Positions 17,401 through 26,914 are shown, counted from the first letter of the stretch. The stretch: 64,000 nt of DNA from HdN1 sp052035295 (GCA_052035295.1 JBPOHS010000012.1:62001-126000); one strand, 5' to 3'. Notes: generated by a model from the sequence alone, not told the origin. Numbers and translations: made by a program.

Positions 17401-18413
17401 GCACCGCTACCCCTTCCGGCATCGAACTCGCCCTGGTCACCGGCGCCAACGGCTTCATCGGCAGTAATCTGTGTGCCTACCTGCGCACCCAGGGCATCGC
17501 CACCCGCGCGCTGATACTGCCTGGCTCGCCGCGGCAAGCGATCGAAGCCATGGGGTTGGAGATCGTCGAGGCCGACATTACGTCACCCTTGGCGCCGGCA
17601 TTATTCAATAACGTGACGCATGTGTTTCATCTGGCGGCCATTCCGTTCGACTGGGGGCCGCTGGATTTGTTCATGAAGGTCAACGCCGAAGGTACACGGC
17701 ACATGCTGGACGCGGCGAACCAGGCTGGCGTCAGACATTTTGTACACATGAGTTCCCTGGCTGTACACCCGTATGAAGGTCATCAGCAAAGCGACGAAAA
17801 CGCGCCACGAGGCTGGGATGTCAACGGCTATACGTGCAGCAAGAACGCGGCAGAAGACCTCGTGGCGCAGTTCACTCAATCACTGATGATCACCGTTATC
17901 AGACCGGGCATCATGCCCTATGGACCAGGCGACAGACTGAGCATGCCCGGCTTGATCGATGGGATGAAAAAAGGGATATACCGCCATGTCGGCGGCGGCT
18001 ACCAACGACTCTGCTTGTCGTATGTTGGTAATCTGGTGGAAGGCATGGTGCTGGCAGCTCAGCGCAGTGGTCGCAGCGGCGAGGTCTATATTCTCGCCGA
18101 TGAGATCGTGACCTGGCGCGACTTGCTGAAACAGATGGCCAACACCTTCCATGTGCCTGAAGCAACGGGCAGCTTGCCCTATTCCATTGCCTATACTGCC
18201 GCCATTGGTATGGAGGCCTTATGGAAGCTGGGGCGCTTTCGTTCCGCCCCACCCCTGACGCGTTACAGGATTGCCCTGTTTCGCGGGGATTTGGTGTTTT
18301 CTTCGGCCAAGGCGCGGCGGGAACTGGGGTATCGCCCCAGGGTCGGGCTGGCACAAGGGCTGGCCATCACCCGGGAGTGGATGCTAAAAGAAGGCTTGCT
18401 CCCGCAGGAGTAA
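17397..18413 (+). CDS. NAD-dependent epimerase/dehydratase (extended SDR)
   Basis: The 338-aa protein starts with a Rossmann fold, LVTGANGFIGSNLCAYL (residues 13-29), the GxxGxxG motif of extended short-chain dehydrogenases. The catalytic Tyr and Lys are in YTCSK (about 143-147). HVFHLAAIP (about 75) and the C-terminal substrate region match sugar epimerase or 3-beta-hydroxysteroid dehydrogenase-like members. The substrate cannot be assigned. It is translationally coupled to the CPBP protease by a 4-nt ATGA overlap. Confidence 0.88.
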   Translation: MSTATPSGIELALVTGANGFIGSNLCAYLRTQGIATRALILPGSPRQAIEAMGLEIVEADITSPLAPALFNNVTHVFHLAAIPFDWGPLDLFMKVNAEGTRHMLDAANQAGVRHFVHMSSLAVHPYEGHQQSDENAPRGWDVNGYTCSKNAAEDLVAQFTQSLMITVIRPGIMPYGPGDRLSMPGLIDGMKKGIYRHVGGGYQRLCLSYVGNLVEGMVLAAQRSGRSGEVYILADEIVTWRDLLKQMANTFHVPEATGSLPYSIAYTAAIGMEALWKLGRFRSAPPLTRYRIALFRGDLVFSSAKARRELGYRPRVGLAQGLAITREWMLKEGLLPQE

Positions 18414-18472
18414 CTGACTCAGAACGAGCCCAGGAAGACCAAAGCAATCCAACCGGGCCAGTCAGCAAATTC

Positions 18473-18526
18473 GTTATTCAAACGCCTCTGGTTATTCAAA
18501 CGCTGCTGGTTAGTTAAACGCCTCTG
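18473..18526. repeat. Three 18-bp tandem copies of the selD 3' end
   Basis: Three 18-bp units (18473-18490, 18491-18508, 18509-18526) share GTTATTCAAACGCCTCTG with few changes. Read on the minus strand, each contains AGAGGCGTTTRA, the last codons and stop of selD; the first is the real end and the others lie beyond it. Confidence 0.9.
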
Positions 18527-19560
18527 ATGCGATGCTCGCTACCTGACGCTGGCAACAGCTGACCGATGGGAGCGAGCGACACTCCTTGCACTTCTGCAAG
18601 CGCCAACAGCTCTGCCTCACTCTCCGGCGCGACACTGATCAGCAAGCCGCCACTGGTTTGTGGGTCACACAGCAATTGGCGATAACGCTCATCCAGCGGG
18701 GCCACCTTGTGACCATAGCTGGCAAAGTTGCGCTCGCTTCCCCCGGGGATACAACCTTCAGCACGATAATGCTCGACCTCAGGTAACAACGGAATCTGCC
18801 GTAACCACAATTCAGCATCGACTCCACTGCCTTCGCAGACCTCCAGTAAATGCCCCAAAAGACCAAACCCGGTGACATCGGTCATGGCATTGACGCTCGC
18901 CAGCATCGACGCTCGTGCGCCAAAAGAATTGAGCGTACACATGGCGTCAATGGCAATGTGCTCGTGTGAGGGGTGCAATTTCTTTTTCTTTTGCGCGGTC
19001 GTCAGAATACCCACGCCCAGCGGTTTGGACAAAAACAATTTACTGTGCGGCTTGGCTTGATCGTTACGTTTCAGTTGTGTCAGCGGCACGGTGCCCGTCA
19101 CTGCCAGGCCGAAGATGGGTTCCGGCGCATCGATGCTGTGCCCCCCCGCCAAAGGGATGCCTGCGGCATGGCACGCGGCACGCCCGCCCTCCACCACCTG
19201 ACGGGCAATCTCCGGTGGCAGTACATTGATTGGCCAACCGAGAATGGCGACCGCCAGCAATGGTGTTCCCCCCATGGCATACACATCGCTGATGGCATTG
19301 GTGGCGGCAATCCGGCCGAAGGTGAAAGGGTCATCGACAATCGGCATGAAGAAATCAGTGGTGCTGACGACCCCCGTGCCGTTGCCAAGGTCATAAACGG
19401 CCGCGTCATCCTTGGATTGATGGCCGACAATGAGGTTCGGAAAGCTCACCGGGGCCAACTGCGATTTCAGAATCTGATCGAGCACCTGGGGCGAAATTTT
19501 GCAGCCACACCCGGCGCCGTGACTGTATTCGGTGAGACGAACGGTGTTAATTTCGGACAT
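18514..19560 (-). CDS. selD: Selenide, water dikinase (selenophosphate synthase)
   Basis: SelD makes selenophosphate from selenide and ATP for selenocysteine and selenouridine synthesis. The N-terminal motif YSHGAGCGCK has the catalytic Cys18 (not selenocysteine) and Lys21, as in E. coli SelD. DDAAVYDLGNGTGVVSTTDFFMP and GGHSIDAPEPIFGLAVTG are family nucleotide and metal regions. The 348-aa length matches the family. The ATG at 19560 is preferred over 19629 because homologous sequence begins there. selA, selB and selU are not in the window, so the pathway partners lie elsewhere. The last codons lie in an 18-bp tandem repeat. Confidence 0.97.
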   Translation of the reverse strand: MSEINTVRLTEYSHGAGCGCKISPQVLDQILKSQLAPVSFPNLIVGHQSKDDAAVYDLGNGTGVVSTTDFFMPIVDDPFTFGRIAATNAISDVYAMGGTPLLAVAILGWPINVLPPEIARQVVEGGRAACHAAGIPLAGGHSIDAPEPIFGLAVTGTVPLTQLKRNDQAKPHSKLFLSKPLGVGILTTAQKKKKLHPSHEHIAIDAMCTLNSFGARASMLASVNAMTDVTGFGLLGHLLEVCEGSGVDAELWLRQIPLLPEVEHYRAEGCIPGGSERNFASYGHKVAPLDERYRQLLCDPQTSGGLLISVAPESEAELLALAEVQGVSLAPIGQLLPASGSEHRIRGV

Positions 19561-19692
19561 GTTGGACTCTTGGGCACTTACAGGGCAGTAAAACGACTCA
19601 GCGTCGGAATAATGCAACCTGCCGCCCAAAAGGTAAATAGCCCTGAGCAGGTTGCCGTACAGATCGCCATGCTGACAGGGACACCCGTCAAA

Positions 19693-20442
19693 TCACGGTA
19701 CTTTCTCCAACAACACCGCAATGGCATCAAGCACAACGGCCTGCTGCGCATCCCGACTGATCGACGCTACACCATCGCCTTTCTGATCGCCGTAGTAGCC
19801 CATTTGCGCATGATTTCCGCCAGCAATCTCTTGATACACGGTCGTGACAGGGAGATTGGCTTTTGCGGCTTCCCACCTGCCCCGCTTCAGCACCTCATCA
19901 TTTTCGCCATAGAGCGACACCACATTGATACCCCTATCAGACAAATCACTCACTGCATCAGGATACGAAGCAAGATAGAATACGCCCCCGACTCGCACTG
20001 CTGCCGCATTGCCGGCAACGAATTTACTGGCTGCCACGCCACCCAGCGAATGTCCGCCTATGACCCAATGTTCGATATCGGGATTTCTTTCAAATATTTT
20101 TTCCGCACGACCGGGAAAAAGCAGTGCAAAATTGAACGGAAAATTGGCTAACGCAACGCGATAGCCCCGTTCAGCCAGATGAAAAGCCAAGGGTGCGTAC
20201 GAGGCAGAGGCAATAAATGCACCTGGATAAAAAACCACACCGGTCTTTCGGGAATCACCTGTCGGTGTGAACAACAGATAACTGCACAGAAAGCCGCAGG
20301 ATTTTCGATCCACCAATACATCCGTGTTACTTTGCAAATACGTATAGACCTCTGGCATCGGTTGCGCGGCATTCACCGCACTGCCCCCGAACATCCAGAA
20401 TCCAAAAACGCACAATAGTCTGATCAGATAGTGACGCCACAT
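19693..20442 (-). CDS. Exported alpha/beta hydrolase
   Basis: The start at 20442 has AGAGGG about 6 nt upstream; the longer frame to 20559 lacks one. A signal peptide (residues about 1-25, ending VNAAQP) predicts periplasmic location. The nucleophile elbow GGHSLGG (about residue 125) fits an alpha/beta hydrolase; the strand VVFYPGAFIASASYAPLAFHLAERGY supports the Abhydrolase_5-type fold. LYGENDEVL supplies the likely acid, and GGNHAQMGYYG the late His. Substrate unknown, probably an ester. It is divergent from the heme-motif lipoprotein gene. Confidence 0.87.
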   Translation of the reverse strand: MWRHYLIRLLCVFGFWMFGGSAVNAAQPMPEVYTYLQSNTDVLVDRKSCGFLCSYLLFTPTGDSRKTGVVFYPGAFIASASYAPLAFHLAERGYRVALANFPFNFALLFPGRAEKIFERNPDIEHWVIGGHSLGGVAASKFVAGNAAAVRVGGVFYLASYPDAVSDLSDRGINVVSLYGENDEVLKRGRWEAAKANLPVTTVYQEIAGGNHAQMGYYGDQKGDGVASISRDAQQAVVLDAIAVLLEKVP

Positions 20443-20693
20443 ACGCTGCCCTCTTTTTCTTGTTGGAATCCATGAGAGCCGCCAATATAGGAAACGAAAA
20501 ACACACGGATAATGGCCGAAACATTCATTGCTGCACCAAAAACAAGAAATAGAAGTCAATCGGCATAGATTTCATTCACACAAAAAAACATGACACCTTT
20601 CACTGGCGCCAATTCGCAATTGAAGTGTCGTGAAATGTAAAACGCCGGTTCGACGCTCGCTGATAGAATGCCGTTCTCACCAAGGAGCTTTAA

Positions 20694-21800
20694 ATGAAAA
20701 CAAGAATAACCCTGTGCATTGGATTGCTGTCCTTTGTCACCGCCCTTGCCGGATGCAAGCAACAGGAACACCCACGCGATCACAACGGCCTGCAATTGTC
20801 GTATTTATGTGATGGCAGTCTCGCCACGGCTTACGGAGAAGAACTGCTGGAACGCGAAGACTGCGGCAGCGGAAAAATGGCGATTCCCAAAGGGAGACTG
20901 GAAGACACACCGCGCTTTGCCAGCCCGTATCAACTTTGCGAAACGCCTCCCGCCCAACAAACGGCAGAAGAACGTTTCGATTGTTTTGAAAGACAATTTT
21001 GGCATGCGTATTCCGACGGGCGTCTTGAGCCTCGCAAAGAGGCGCTGCGCACCATGTCAACACTGATAAAACTCGCCGAAGCCGGCAACGACGGCACACC
21101 CGCCTACGTGACCCAACTGTCGCGCATGTATCAATTACGCGGCATGTTCTACATGGCGATGGGGATTGAAAACGGGGCCTTGCAGTACATTATCCTGAAT
21201 GGCCTTTACAGCGGAAAGGACTTTGCGCGCGTTGCCGCCCTCGAACCCGGCAATTTTGTCGCGTCATCTTTCGATGTCACCATGGACATGGCCAACCTGC
21301 GCGTACTCGGCAAGCATGATCGCGCCCAGGAACTCGCACGGCAAGCGGTCATGACCGCCTGGCACGCCGGAAATCCTGACGTGATCGAGCCCATCAATGT
21401 CGGCTCCATGTTTGCTGTCAGCGGCGTCACCATGCACTACCCGCTGGCCTCCGGGGTACCGGCCCTGACACTCGATGCAACGCTGGCCGTCAGCTGCATA
21501 CCGGAAGTTGAATTCTGCAATACCAACACCCAGCACGCGCCCTTTGCCCGCCCCGGACTCGAATACCATTTGGCAGAAATGTACGCTCGCATGGGAATGC
21601 GTGACGAATACATTCAGCAACTGGAAGTGGTCGCGCAACAACCCGCATACGATACGTGGGCATGGAAAGACATGGTCGAGTTACAGCGCGCCAACCCCGA
21701 CCGCCTGCTGCAAAAATTCGCCAGCTACGGGGATCAGCAATACTCGGAAGGCTATGCCACCCGCAACATGGGCTGCGTATTCTGTCACGGCAGGATTTGA
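20694..21800 (+). CDS. Lipoprotein with a single C-terminal CxxCH motif
   Basis: The 368-aa product has a signal peptide with lipobox ALAGC (Cys20), so it is a membrane-attached periplasmic lipoprotein. The body is largely helical and TPR-like (EAGNDGTPAYVTQLSRMYQLRGMFYM, LAEMYARMGMRDEYIQQLEVV). Its extreme C-terminus reads GCVFCHGRI, a possible c-type heme site only seven residues from the end. I do not recognise a family. AAGGAG lies 7 nt before the ATG. It stands alone, divergent from the hydrolase and convergent with the next lipoprotein. Confidence 0.75.
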   Translation: MKTRITLCIGLLSFVTALAGCKQQEHPRDHNGLQLSYLCDGSLATAYGEELLEREDCGSGKMAIPKGRLEDTPRFASPYQLCETPPAQQTAEERFDCFERQFWHAYSDGRLEPRKEALRTMSTLIKLAEAGNDGTPAYVTQLSRMYQLRGMFYMAMGIENGALQYIILNGLYSGKDFARVAALEPGNFVASSFDVTMDMANLRVLGKHDRAQELARQAVMTAWHAGNPDVIEPINVGSMFAVSGVTMHYPLASGVPALTLDATLAVSCIPEVEFCNTNTQHAPFARPGLEYHLAEMYARMGMRDEYIQQLEVVAQQPAYDTWAWKDMVELQRANPDRLLQKFASYGDQQYSEGYATRNMGCVFCHGRI

Positions 21801-21919
21801 TAGCGATATTGAATGTGGAACCTGGCGATGTGGGAAGGTATCACGCCTCACCCACGCCGCCAGTGGACTGATTCAGCAATATAACGGAAACCTTCCGTGG
21901 CATCCAATGACTCAGAAGC

Positions 21920-23074
21920 TCACAGCCCCAGCACAGACGTTGACGTATCAAAAAAGCCATTCGGCAGATCACTACGCTCAAGCGCCATGATCGACTGATA
22001 CTCACTCAACAGATCGGTACACTGATCCGTATCGCTTTCCAGCGCATACTCATTGCCAGAGCCTTCATTTTTCACGCAAAACGTTCTTGCCGTGCCGGTC
22101 GTACACACCGAACTGTCATCGCTGTTTCCGCAATTGTCTGAACGGTATCCCATCACAAAGTGTGCTGCACTGCCGGTCGTTCCCTCATCAAGCTGACTCG
22201 TACCAGTGCCTGCCAGCGTTATGTGATCGGCATAACTCGGTGCCGCGTCAATATAGTCGGCACGCAACGAAAAAGTATGCGTACTGACATTACCGCTGAT
22301 TTCCGAGCGGGACGAGAATTCCACCCCCGCGCTGTAAAGCGTGCTTTGCGCAAAGGCGAGCTGCAGGTCCTTGCTGCATCCGTTGTAATAAAATTTCTGC
22401 AGCACGGCAAGATCCCGTGTTGAACCGCGCTCTTCCACGTTCTCGGTGTTTTCCTCGTCATCGACCGAGGAAGCACTCATCACGAAATATTCGTAGGGGT
22501 CCGTGCAATCTTCGGCTGCATCCGCAATCAATTGGCGGCCAAACAACCGACGCTCGGAGTCTTCCTCAACGTAGCAGGTATATTTACCGGCGTCGTCCCA
22601 CGCATTGAAGGGGGGATTGTCTGCCGTATCAAAGAATGGAGTAGTAACGCTCGTTTCAGCGGCGATCTCGGTACAGTTGGTCGGATTGCCGTCTTCGTCC
22701 GTGTATTGTGAATTGAGCGTATCCATCAGATTGTCTGCCTGTGCCAACAGCACAAACATGCTCTTCACCGGGCCGGATGGCCCCGCATCATTCAGCACCT
22801 GACCGATGTAGTTTTCACTGACCGAAAAGGCCCGGGTAAATTCATCGGCATCGGCCGTGTAATCCGAAGGAAGGGCCTCGCGTGCCGTTCGGGTTGCCGT
22901 CAACGCGGCCTCCATTCCGGCGGGCAATACTTCCTGGGTCAGGGCATAAAAACTGGGAAAGCCCTCGCCGGGCGGGTTGGTGGAGTCTGTATCACTGCTT
23001 GACCCCGAATTTGAACTGTCGTTGCATCCCGCCAGCAGCGCCACGCTTGCCAGCATCGCCATGCGCATCTTCAT
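21920..23074 (-). CDS. Hypothetical lipoprotein
   Basis: The ATG at 23074 has AGGAG 8 nt upstream and gives a lipoprotein signal with lipobox LLAGC (MKMRMAMLASVALLAGCND), followed by a Ser/Asp-rich linker. The remaining roughly 350 residues are acidic and contain several Cys (CTEIAAE, TCYVEEDSERR, DNCGNSDDSSVCTTG, RTFCVKNEG) that may form disulfides. Beta-rich segments such as GNVSTHTFSLRADYIDAAP are visible. I do not recognise a domain. It lies between a heme-motif lipoprotein and a PI-PLC-like enzyme. Confidence 0.72.
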   Translation of the reverse strand: MKMRMAMLASVALLAGCNDSSNSGSSSDTDSTNPPGEGFPSFYALTQEVLPAGMEAALTATRTAREALPSDYTADADEFTRAFSVSENYIGQVLNDAGPSGPVKSMFVLLAQADNLMDTLNSQYTDEDGNPTNCTEIAAETSVTTPFFDTADNPPFNAWDDAGKYTCYVEEDSERRLFGRQLIADAAEDCTDPYEYFVMSASSVDDEENTENVEERGSTRDLAVLQKFYYNGCSKDLQLAFAQSTLYSAGVEFSSRSEISGNVSTHTFSLRADYIDAAPSYADHITLAGTGTSQLDEGTTGSAAHFVMGYRSDNCGNSDDSSVCTTGTARTFCVKNEGSGNEYALESDTDQCTDLLSEYQSIMALERSDLPNGFFDTSTSVLGL

Positions 23075-23148
23075 CACCGTGCTCCTGTCTGTGTTGTCTC
23101 TCCTCACCCCTTGAGTATAGGCAGGACAATACAGTCAGCCAGTGCAAT

Positions 23149-23175
23149 GCACCCGCCCCATCCGGGGGCAGGTGC
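23149..23175 (-). terminator. Hairpin after the PI-PLC-like gene
   Basis: The arms GCACCCGCCCC and GGGGGCAGGTGC pair with one bulge, 17 nt beyond the stop codon on the minus strand. No long T run follows, so this is a probable but not certain terminator. Confidence 0.4.
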
Positions 23176-23192
23176 GTCACGGACGCAAGGCC

Positions 23193-24200
23193 TCAGAAGT
23201 TACGCTGAATCACACGCTCAAGCAGCAGCTTGCCCGGAAAATCAGCCATGATGACCCCCACGCGACCATAGCCAGGAAGGCGCTCGCTGGTCAGCATGTT
23301 GGTGCCTTCAAAGGCAATGGTGCACATGCCGATGAAGCAGGCCACGCGCGGAAAATCCGGGTAGTAGCTCTTGAACAAGGGCGTCGTCAGGCCAGTGGAC
23401 AGCAATGGTGCGCTGTCACCGGGCGAACTCTTGCCGCTGGCAACAAAATACGGGAAAGACCCCACGGCACCGCTGAGGAAGTTCACGTACAGGGTATTGG
23501 CGTTTCCGCTGCTGGCATTGGCGAGCTGTTGCTTGACCGCACCCCATTTATTGTAAAGGTCCCAGTTGGTCGACAACTGATAGTTATCCTGGATATTGAG
23601 CGAACCCCAGGACAGGCCTTGCTGCTGACTGGCAGAAAAGTTCTGTAACACAACGATCTTGCCACGCACTTCGCCCAGCGCAGGGTTGCTGCCGGTGTAA
23701 GACCAGAACAAACCGGGATAACGCTGCTTGTACATGGCGAATGTATCGGCAAAGCTGCGCGTCGTTCCCTCGGCGTTATACTCCTCCTTGACCCGCATCA
23801 GCACCGTTTCCTGCGGATGCGCCTGCAGAAATTGCTGCACGGTAATCAACACGTCATCGAAGTTGGCGTTCTGGTACACAAAGCCATGATGGATCGTGAA
23901 CGTGTCGTAGTAATGGCGGCATCGGATATCGAGCGCGCGAACACCCGATGCCAATTGCTCGGCCAGGGGCAAGGACTGGGTCTGTACGATATCGCCGCCA
24001 TAAAACGACATGCTGTCATGCGTTCCCGGCATTGAAATCTCACTGATGCGTTTGGTGGCAGGAAGGCTTCCCATCCAATCGGTATTGCGGTAGCCCGAAC
24101 TGGATTTGTGCGTGTAGGCGGCATAATCGATGGCAAAGGCAGAAGTAGAAGCCATCATTGCAGTGACGAGCAGGGTGTTTCTTATTGTTTTACCAGGCAT
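23193..24200 (-). CDS. Secreted PI-PLC X-domain phospholipase C-like enzyme
   Basis: A Sec signal (MPGKTIRNTLLVTAMMASTS, cleavage near AFA-ID) exports the 335-aa product. The bacterial PI-PLC core is visible: ISEISMPGTHDSMSF (general base His about 60), GVRALDIRCRHYYDTFTIHHG (second catalytic His about 105-115), and ETVLMRVKEEY. Such enzymes cleave phosphatidylinositol or glycosyl-PI without metal. The start at 24200 has GGAGAAAGG upstream and a proper signal peptide; the frame to 24428 is non-coding. A free-living bacterium with little PI of its own suggests an exogenous lipid or eukaryotic host substrate (inference). Confidence 0.9.
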   Translation of the reverse strand: MPGKTIRNTLLVTAMMASTSAFAIDYAAYTHKSSSGYRNTDWMGSLPATKRISEISMPGTHDSMSFYGGDIVQTQSLPLAEQLASGVRALDIRCRHYYDTFTIHHGFVYQNANFDDVLITVQQFLQAHPQETVLMRVKEEYNAEGTTRSFADTFAMYKQRYPGLFWSYTGSNPALGEVRGKIVVLQNFSASQQQGLSWGSLNIQDNYQLSTNWDLYNKWGAVKQQLANASSGNANTLYVNFLSGAVGSFPYFVASGKSSPGDSAPLLSTGLTTPLFKSYYPDFPRVACFIGMCTIAFEGTNMLTSERLPGYGRVGVIMADFPGKLLLERVIQRNF

Positions 24201-24396
24201 GCGGCCTTTCTCCAGATCTATCAAGGAAATGGCGCCCAGCCCGGGACTGGAATGATCAAGGAATGAGCGCAGGCACAGTGTGCCTCGACCAGATTGGATA
24301 ATCCAGACCCAACCGGTAAACAGTTGGCCGCTTTTTGTATTAATTCTGTATCCAATTGACCTGGCCAGGACAAGACCGGTCACCTTCAGGAGAAAG

Positions 24397-24420
24397 CCTG
24401 CCACCCATATGGGTGGCAGG
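24397..24420 (-). terminator. Hairpin terminator after the lipoprotein hydrolase gene
   Basis: Perfect 10-bp arms CCTGCCACCC and GGGTGGCAGG surround ATAT; on the minus strand CTTTC follows. It lies 11 nt past the stop at 24431. Confidence 0.6.
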
Positions 24421-24430
24421 TCATGCATTT

Positions 24431-25552
24431 TCAGAAAGTTTGCAGAAACTCCTCTGTTTTGCTGACAACAACGTCACGGATGGCATCACGCTCCATGTAG
24501 GATTCGTGGTACGCATCGGGGAAATTCACTTCCTCGAAGTACGGGGCGTTGGTGGCGTTATCACGCAGGGCATCAAACCCCTTGGCACCGACAATGCGAT
24601 CATCACCCGACCGGAACATCAGGATCGGTATCACGATTTTCGATGCCTCGGCGGCACTACGCGCCTTGAAGGTTGCCTCATAAGCGGATTTCGCAAACTG
24701 ATTGGTGATGCCCCAGGTGGCACCTGGCCCGCCGGCAATCAGCTCCGGTTGCAGCTCAATAATTTCGTTATACACCTGCCAGCGTTTCCAGCTTTTGGTC
24801 AACAATTCATGTTCAAATTTGTCAGGGCTTGTCGAGTCAATCAGGACCGCGGGTTCCTGCATGTCGAGTGCATAGGCTTTACCCTGCCCTGCCAGCACGG
24901 ATGACTTCGATACGCTATAACCAAAGGTTTCACTCACCGGGAACGGATGCGTGGTGAGCACCTGCAGCATGGGTGACGACAGGATCGCACCGTCGAAGTC
25001 ATGCGGGTATTGCTCTATATACTGCGTGGCAACGTTGCCACCGACCGAATGCGCAAAAAAGAAATGCTTTGCATGCGGTGTTGTATTGACCACCGTGTCG
25101 TAGAAGCGTTTGACGTCAGACACGTAATCAGCAAAGTCGCGAACATAAATCTTGCGGCGTGCCTGTGCCGAGTCATTGAGGATGCGACCGGAATGCCCGT
25201 GGCCGCGATGCTCCATGATGTAAATGGTGTAGCCCGTATCGCGCAGGTCGTAGATCAACTCTGCATATTTGTTATAGGTTTCATTGAGTCCATGCAGAAT
25301 TACCAGTGCGCCTTTCGAGTCTTGCGCGGCGAATTTTGCATAGGCGATGTCAACGCCGTCGGTGCCGGTGAAGCTGCCGAACTCACCTTGTTGAAAATGA
25401 GGCAGGACGGCCTCGTGATAATAGGTGCGGTAATCCGCGACCACCGCATCGGCATCGCGTTCGATCGCGGGTACTTTCGTTTTGCAACCTGTCAGCACAA
25501 TACCGAACAGCACGAATCCCAGAGCTGCTACCACATTGCCGCGTAAACGCAT
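24431..25552 (-). CDS. Alpha/beta hydrolase lipoprotein (lysophospholipase-like)
   Basis: AGGAAG sits upstream of the ATG at 25552, giving a lipoprotein signal with lipobox VLTGC. The 373-aa product belongs to the serine aminopeptidase/monoacylglycerol lipase-like group (Hydrolase_4). Visible landmarks are VILHGLNETYNKYAELIYDL, EHRGHGHSGR, the nucleophile in FFAHSVGGNVA, FRSGDDRIVG (acid) and DAYHESYMERD (His). It probably hydrolyses lipid esters on a membrane surface. It lies next to the PI-PLC-like gene, each with its own hairpin, which hints at a shared lipid theme and not one operon. Confidence 0.9.
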   Translation of the reverse strand: MRLRGNVVAALGFVLFGIVLTGCKTKVPAIERDADAVVADYRTYYHEAVLPHFQQGEFGSFTGTDGVDIAYAKFAAQDSKGALVILHGLNETYNKYAELIYDLRDTGYTIYIMEHRGHGHSGRILNDSAQARRKIYVRDFADYVSDVKRFYDTVVNTTPHAKHFFFAHSVGGNVATQYIEQYPHDFDGAILSSPMLQVLTTHPFPVSETFGYSVSKSSVLAGQGKAYALDMQEPAVLIDSTSPDKFEHELLTKSWKRWQVYNEIIELQPELIAGGPGATWGITNQFAKSAYEATFKARSAAEASKIVIPILMFRSGDDRIVGAKGFDALRDNATNAPYFEEVNFPDAYHESYMERDAIRDVVVSKTEEFLQTF

Positions 25553-25702
25553 GATTTCTTCCTGTATCGTCATGAATAGGCGCGGCCAGTATAGAGCACT
25601 CAAAAAGTTCGATTTGTTGCGTTTTGTTTTCTTTTGGTGACACTTGGCGTCACAAAACGAAACCCCCTAAGAAAGTTAGCCTCTTCGCAAGGCTTGCTCT
25701 TG

Positions 25703-26539
25703 TCATAGCGGATAGCGCAAAAGCAGGATGTGCAAGGTGTTCGACGCCCAATGCACCAGGATGGTCGCTTTCAGGGATCGCGTTATCGTGTACGTGAAGG
25801 CATATATCAATCCGGCGAGCAGAAAAACCATCGAGGTTTGTAGGCCGACCGCCGGCGAATAATGTGTACCCCAAAATACTGCTCCCGACAGCACCCAAGC
25901 GAGCATGGGCGATGCCACCGAGTGCAGGCGTTCCTGCACCAGCAAACGGTAAAAACCTTCTTCGGTTGCACATACAAAGAAATTCATGGCGACAAAGGCC
26001 AACACTGCCGTGCTCCATTTGACATCGACGGGAACGCCTGACAGGAACCCCGCAGAAATGAGCACGACGGGCAAACACGTTACCAACATCGTTCGGCGTA
26101 TTGGCGACAAATGAAGAAAGAGCTCACGGCCTTGCGACGACAGCGGTTTCGCATAGGCAAGAATCACTGCGCCCACCGCCCACTTATCAAGACTCACGCG
26201 AAAAACGTAGTCCTGCTCGCTCAGACCGAAACGGGTGGTACCCAGCGAAATGGAACCAAACCCGTCAACGACATGCATGCCTAGCGTTACCGCCAGCAAG
26301 GCCACGACCACTGTCAGGAGCCCCTTCTGCAACGAAGCGTCACTGTGCTGCCGCCATTCGAGAAGGCCCACCAACAGGCTCAGTGACACCAGGGCCAACA
26401 CACCCGATATTCCCCAACTGATGCCCGACAACATGGCGACTGAAGTCATTATCAGTGCCAGCCACTTACGGCCCGCCAACCCGAGCAGCATCGCAGCCGA
26501 CAAACATCCGATTATCCATATGGATTCCAGCATTGGCAT
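25703..26539 (-). CDS. CPBP family intramembrane metalloprotease
   Basis: The polytopic protein of about 278 residues has the complete CPBP signature: ATEEGFYRLL (EExxxR), WGTHYSPA (His) and a final HWASNTLH. It is a predicted membrane-embedded protease of unknown substrate. The frame starts with GTG at 26566, but the ATG at 26539 preceded by GGATGAG is more likely. Its 5' region abuts a remnant of an acyl-CoA dehydrogenase gene. This is the second CPBP protein in the window, with little resemblance to the one at 16.7 kb apart from the motifs. Confidence 0.87.
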   Translation of the reverse strand: MPMLESIWIIGCLSAAMLLGLAGRKWLALIMTSVAMLSGISWGISGVLALVSLSLLVGLLEWRQHSDASLQKGLLTVVVALLAVTLGMHVVDGFGSISLGTTRFGLSEQDYVFRVSLDKWAVGAVILAYAKPLSSQGRELFLHLSPIRRTMLVTCLPVVLISAGFLSGVPVDVKWSTAVLAFVAMNFFVCATEEGFYRLLVQERLHSVASPMLAWVLSGAVFWGTHYSPAVGLQTSMVFLLAGLIYAFTYTITRSLKATILVHWASNTLHILLLRYPL

Positions 26540-26546
26540 GTTTGGC

Positions 26547-26690
26547 TCATCCACAAAAAATATCACTGCAATGGATGCCTGAATCCACGAAAAGCGAGCC
26601 AGACATCATCAGATATGTCAGCTGACAGGCATCCAGCCATTCATAGACAATGAAATCCATGTCACGGTCATTGAGCATCTTGGCAGTCAT
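26547..26690 (-). pseudogene. Remnant of an acyl-CoA dehydrogenase N-terminus (tentative)
   Basis: The minus-strand frame starts MTAKMLNDRDMDFIVYEWLD and stops after 47 codons. The first 21-24 residues resemble the N-terminal segment of acyl-CoA dehydrogenases of the AcylCoA_DH_N type (xxLLxxRDLDFLLYEWLD); the rest is unrelated. No RBS is evident. I read it as a decayed 5' end or a deletion scar. A real micro-protein is possible. Confidence 0.4.
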
Positions 26691-26914
26691 GGCGGAGCGT
26701 TACCTCTGTTTATTTTTGTGGTGAAATGACGACCTTGCACCGAACTGACGCTGTCGGCTGTGGGCCAGGGCTACGCGGCGATGGCAGAAACAATCGGCGC
26801 GACGGCATTCCTTGTCAAGGGCGAATGCTGACTGCCAGTACCATCGGGCCGGCGGAATCGGCCACTACCAGAGGGGCTGGGTGTTATCGCAAAAGGATGG
26901 TATCTTTTTCTATC

